The notes beneath the pieces were generated by a model, which was given only the letters and a program-made list of their open reading frames with translations, had not been told where the DNA came from and did not search any database. A stretch of 34,538 nucleotides of DNA from an uncultured Oscillospiraceae bacterium (GTDB lineage: Bacteria > Bacillota > Clostridia > Oscillospirales > Oscillospiraceae), in contig CALWYL010000020.1 of NCBI GenBank assembly GCA_944385765.1, forward strand, positions 1-34,538, in the 5' to 3' direction. Below, piece after piece: positions 32,096 to 34,538 of this stretch. Both the position numbers and the translations under genes were made by a program. Numbering within the stretch: position 1 is the stretch's first letter; every line of letters starts with the position of its first letter.

Positions 32096-32134
32096 AAAAG
32101 GAAACCGCCCGCCGGAGCGACTACCGGCGGGCGG
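32096..32134 (-). terminator. Terminator of the DUF4037-PNP operon
   Basis: An 11-bp perfect stem (32105-32115 with 32124-32134, 8-base loop) is followed on the minus strand by TTTCCTTTT. It lies about 170 bases past the PNP stop and just upstream of the AraC promoter, which it insulates. The stretch 32135-32302 between is AT-rich; apart from a possible 17-residue frame I see nothing in it. Confidence 0.75.
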
Positions 32135-32302
32135 TCCTTATGGAATGAGGACAAAATGAAAAAGATGAAGCTGTCTCTTGCGATTGTTATGATATCAGGC
32201 AGATGTTAAGCAAAAAACAGCACTTATATTACAGAAATATTAAATCTCAAAAATAATTTGTGAACGGGGAGCCAGGCGCTTCCAGTTTACATAATTAATG
32301 GC

Positions 32303-33130
32303 TCAGGGACACATGGCGGCGATGCTGCCGGCCACCAGGCGCTTGAAGAGGGGGGCGGCCTTGTCGGCGGCCTCCTGGACCTCCTCGTGGGTGAGGGGGG
32401 TGGGGGAGAGGCCCGCGCCCTTGTTGCACACGCAGCTTATGCCGCAGACGCGCAGAGAGCAGTGGCGGGCGGCCGTGGCCTCCACGGCGGTGGACATGCC
32501 CACGGCGTCGGCGCCCAGCACGCCCAGCATGCGCACCTCGGCCGGGGTCTCGAAGCAGGGGCCGGTGAGCTGACAGTAGACGCCCTCGCGCAGGGCGATG
32601 CCCTCCCTGGCGGCCACGGAACGGATGACGTCGCAGAGGGCCGGGTCGTAGACGTGGGACATGTCGGGGAAGCGGGTGCCCAGCTCCTCGATGTTCGCGC
32701 CTATCAGCGGGTTGAGGAAGAAGGTCATGATGTGGTCGGTTATCAGCATGAAGTCGCCGGCGTTGAAGTCCGGGTTGACGCCGCCGGAGGCGTTCGTCAG
32801 GAACAGAATCTCCGCGCCCAGCATGCGCACCAGGCGAGTGGGGAGCACCACGTCGGAGAGCTCATAGCCCTCGTAGTAGTGGACCCGGCCCTGCATGCAG
32901 ACCACGGGTACGCCCTGCAGCGTGCCGAAGATGAACTTCCCCGCGTGGCCGGGGACGGTGGAGACGGGGAAGCCGGGGATGTCCGCGTAGGGCATCTCGC
33001 AGGCCACGTCCAACTCGGCGGCGAAGCCGCCCAGGCCGCTGCCGAGCGTGAGGGCCACGCGGGGGACAAAGTCCGTGCGGCTGCGCACATAGTCGCGGCA
33101 TTTGAGCAGTTTTTCGTATCTTGCGTCCAT
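32303..33130 (-). CDS. punA: Purine nucleoside phosphorylase (trimeric class)
   Basis: A 275-residue enzyme of the trimeric PNP class, which phosphorolyses (deoxy)inosine and guanosine to base plus pentose-1-phosphate in purine salvage. Visible signatures are the phosphate-site Gly-Ser-Gly-Leu-Gly near residue 30, Gly-Arg-Val-His-Tyr-Tyr-Glu-Gly-Tyr, Thr-Asn-Ala-Ser-Gly-Gly-Val-Asn, Gly-Pro-Cys-Phe-Glu-Thr-Pro-Ala-Glu with the base-binding Glu, and the catalytic Asn in Cys-Val-Cys-Asn-Lys-Gly-Ala-Gly. The last motif more often reads Thr-Asn-Met-Ala-Ala-Gly, so the neighbouring residues are somewhat unusual. It starts one base after the DUF4037 stop with GGAGGG as ribosome binding site. Confidence 0.93.
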   Translation of the reverse strand: MDARYEKLLKCRDYVRSRTDFVPRVALTLGSGLGGFAAELDVACEMPYADIPGFPVSTVPGHAGKFIFGTLQGVPVVCMQGRVHYYEGYELSDVVLPTRLVRMLGAEILFLTNASGGVNPDFNAGDFMLITDHIMTFFLNPLIGANIEELGTRFPDMSHVYDPALCDVIRSVAAREGIALREGVYCQLTGPCFETPAEVRMLGVLGADAVGMSTAVEATAARHCSLRVCGISCVCNKGAGLSPTPLTHEEVQEAADKAAPLFKRLVAGSIAAMCP

Positions 33131-33131
33131 A

Positions 33132-34070
33132 TTAACCCTCCATCACATGTAATCCCCTTATCAAGGGGTCGGATATCTGCTGCATTATGGAATAGGCGTG
33201 GGGTTCGAGGTAGCTGCCCCCGGCCATGGTGAGGCCCTGCAGGCGCAGCTCGCCGATTGCGACGGCGCTGGCCGCCTCTATGTCGGAGGCGATGCGCTCC
33301 GCGTCGCGCACGGTGGAGGCGGCGGCGATGTCCTTCAGATACGGCAGGGCCTCCGCCATGGCCACCAGGCCCTCCGCGCCGGCGAACTGCCACTTGTAGA
33401 AGGGCTCGTAGCGGAAGTTGAGCAGGTACATCATGGAGAGGGCGGCGTTGAGGAACTCGCCCAGAGCCAGCCGCGCGCCGAACACGTCGCCGCGCTTTAT
33501 CAGCCGGTAGTAGTTGTACTGGCCGGACTGGGCCATGCTGGCGGCGCGGGCGGCGAGCTTCTTGCGGCGGATGTCCTCGGGGTAGCAGGGCAGCAGGGCG
33601 TCCCTGACGGCGGTGAACTCGCCCAGGCCGTCCTCGAACACCTCGCCGCTGGTGCAGGTGGCCAGGAAGTGCTCCTGGATGCGCACCCAATGCATGGCCG
33701 TCTCCGGCGCGCCGGGGCTGCCGATGTAGTAGCGGTAGAAGTCCGAGGTGCGCATGACGCCGGTGCGCTGCGCGCCCTTGCCGCTCTCCAGCCGGGTGAA
33801 GCCGAGGAACTCCCGCGGGAGCCCGCGGTAGGCCGACTGAAGCTCTTCGCCATATTGGTCGAAGTCCTCGTCCGAGAGCCAGATGCAGAAGCCGGGGCCG
33901 AAGTCGTGGTCGCGGGAGACCTCGTCGTCCAGGCCCAGGCACTCCGAGCCCTGGCCGGAGAGGCCGGCCGCGGCGCGGGACATGACCTCCGGGAAGCGCG
34001 ACTTGAGGGTGGGCGCGCCCACCTCAAAATAAAACCTTCTTGAGAGTTCCAATCCTTTCAAATCAATCAC
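33132..34070 (-). CDS. DUF4037 nucleotidyltransferase-like protein
   Basis: A 312-residue soluble protein of the DUF4037 family. Near residue 54 it has Asp-His-Asp-Phe-Gly-Pro-Gly-Phe, a spaced acidic pair resembling the metal-binding strand of the nucleotidyltransferase fold; the C-terminal two thirds is helical and rich in aromatic residues (Asn-Tyr-Tyr-Arg-Leu, Tyr-Lys-Trp-Gln-Phe). Molecular function is unestablished. The start may be GTG 34070 or TTG 34061; the latter gives Met-Lys-Gly-Leu-Glu-Leu-Ser-Arg, a common opening in this family as I recall it, with GGTGA upstream. It forms an operon with PNP and overlaps the preceding small frame by 8 bases. Confidence 0.75.
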   Translation of the reverse strand: MIDLKGLELSRRFYFEVGAPTLKSRFPEVMSRAAAGLSGQGSECLGLDDEVSRDHDFGPGFCIWLSDEDFDQYGEELQSAYRGLPREFLGFTRLESGKGAQRTGVMRTSDFYRYYIGSPGAPETAMHWVRIQEHFLATCTSGEVFEDGLGEFTAVRDALLPCYPEDIRRKKLAARAASMAQSGQYNYYRLIKRGDVFGARLALGEFLNAALSMMYLLNFRYEPFYKWQFAGAEGLVAMAEALPYLKDIAAASTVRDAERIASDIEAASAVAIGELRLQGLTMAGGSYLEPHAYSIMQQISDPLIRGLHVMEG

Positions 34071-34440
34071 CTGTTAAATCCTGTTCCGGGGCGGGCGCGT
34101 CAGGGCAGGGTGAGCTCAAAGGCCAGAGCCCGGGCTCCTGCCCGATGTACTCCACCTGGCCGCCCATGCACTTTTTGACGACCCTTTCGGCGCCGCCGTC
34201 TCTCCTGTGATACTCTATCACAAATACCCGGCTCTCAGCAATAGCCATTGGGCAATTGCTCTCAGGCTGCCATTTGGCCGCCTCCTGGCCGCCGAAATCA
34301 TCCCCGGCGGCCTCCGCGCGCCGGATCTCGCGGGACGCGTAAACCTCACTTCAGCCGCCGATGTACACCCCGCTGCAATACGAGACCCGGTACTCTTTGC
34401 CGCTCGCCGCCGCTCTTTCATAATCGGCTTCCCCCGGCCG
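34063..34440 (-). pseudogene. Interrupted small reading frame (in-frame TGA)
   Basis: Reading leftward in one frame, a protein-like sequence runs from about 34440 to the stop at 34063 with one TGA at 34353-34351. Before the TGA it reads Glu-Tyr-Arg-Val-Ser-Tyr-Cys-Ser-Gly-Val-Tyr-Ile-Gly-Gly; after it Ser-Glu-Val-Tyr-Ala-Ser-Arg-Glu-Ile-Arg, and later Phe-Val-Ile-Glu-Tyr-His-Arg-Arg. The composition is balanced and hydrophobic alternation continues across the stop, unlike the shadow frames elsewhere. No good start codon or ribosome binding site precedes it; a 61-residue frame starting at ATG 34248 is the longest intact piece. I read it as a decayed small gene, but a short expressed peptide from 34248 is possible. 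TATAAT (34450-34445, leftward) is nearby without a -35. I do not recognise the family. Confidence 0.4.
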
Positions 34441-34490
34441 GCCGATTATATTGAAGCATATAAGCCGGGTGTTGTAAAGGGGAGCGGGCC

Positions 34491-34521
34491 AAAATGCGGC
34501 GGGGCCGGGGCCCCGCCGCAT
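34491..34521 (-). terminator. Terminator of a leftward gene beyond the right edge
   Basis: ATGCGGCGGGGCC (34494-34506) pairs with GGCCCCGCCGCAT (34509-34521); on the minus strand the stem is followed by TTTT and then GG. It probably ends an operon lying to the right of the window. The T tract is short. Confidence 0.6.
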
Positions 34522-34538
34522 GGCGAGCCGCGGCTGGT

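Noticed and set aside
34351..34353. TGA in the right-edge frame as a selenocysteine codon
   Set aside because: The surrounding residues do not form a redox motif, I see no convincing stem-loop of the bacterial SECIS type just downstream, and the frame lacks a start codon and ribosome binding site.
34218..34421. A 67-codon leftward frame starting at 34421
   Set aside because: Arg/Ala/Gly-rich translation typical of a shadow frame; the alternative frame over the same bases looks more protein-like although interrupted.

Overview
The window is GC-rich DNA from a strictly fermentative bacterium, most likely a high-GC member of the Clostridia (Firmicutes). Pointers are: a bacterial V/A-type ATPase operon in the order H-like, I, K, E, C, F, A, B, D; the YozG-type regulator plus DUF2975 plus DUF4173 trio; ferredoxin-dependent 2-oxoacid metabolism; strong purine-rich ribosome binding sites; and frequent use of ATA and AGG codons despite the high GC. 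The lineage call is inference; there is no rRNA gene here to test it. I saw no tRNA, CRISPR array, insertion sequence or phage gene.

Layout. (1) 24-2373, rightward: an MFS exporter and its probable HTH regulator, then a terminator. (2) 2427-4569, leftward: DUF2975 membrane protein, YozG-like HTH protein and DUF4173 membrane protein, behind a promoter with an inverted repeat just upstream of it. (3) 4781-5662, leftward: a lone E2/CAT-fold acyltransferase-like protein whose catalytic His position is Glu. (4) 5949-14518, rightward: a complete V-type ATPase operon from a good promoter to a strong terminator; the K subunit carries the residues that bind Na+ in the Enterococcus hirae ring. (5) 14654-15166: an XRE-type regulator with a C-terminal membrane part. 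(6) 15590-30326, rightward: a 13-gene catabolic block, with an AraC-type regulator (30353-31957) facing it across a shared terminator. (7) 32303-34070, leftward: purine nucleoside phosphorylase and a DUF4037 nucleotidyltransferase-like protein, followed at the right edge by an interrupted small reading frame.

The most interesting part is block 6. It joins ADP-forming acyl-CoA synthetase, two IlvD/EDD-type dehydratases, an old-yellow-enzyme/2,4-dienoyl-CoA-reductase-type enoate reductase, two tandem tautomerase-fold proteins (one with Pro after the start Met, one without), a four-subunit 2-oxoacid:ferredoxin oxidoreductase (ferredoxin, A, B, C), a ketopantoate-reductase-like enzyme and two transporters. 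There is no aldolase or sugar-acid kinase. My working model (inference) is a non-aldolase, near redox-neutral fermentation of a polyhydroxy or other hydroxy-acid: dehydrate to a 2-oxo-3-deoxy acid, dehydrate or isomerise again to an unsaturated 2-oxo acid, reduce the C=C bond with the flavoenzyme, decarboxylate oxidatively to an acyl-CoA with reduced ferredoxin, and recover ATP with the ADP-forming synthetase. The substrate is not identifiable from sequence alone.
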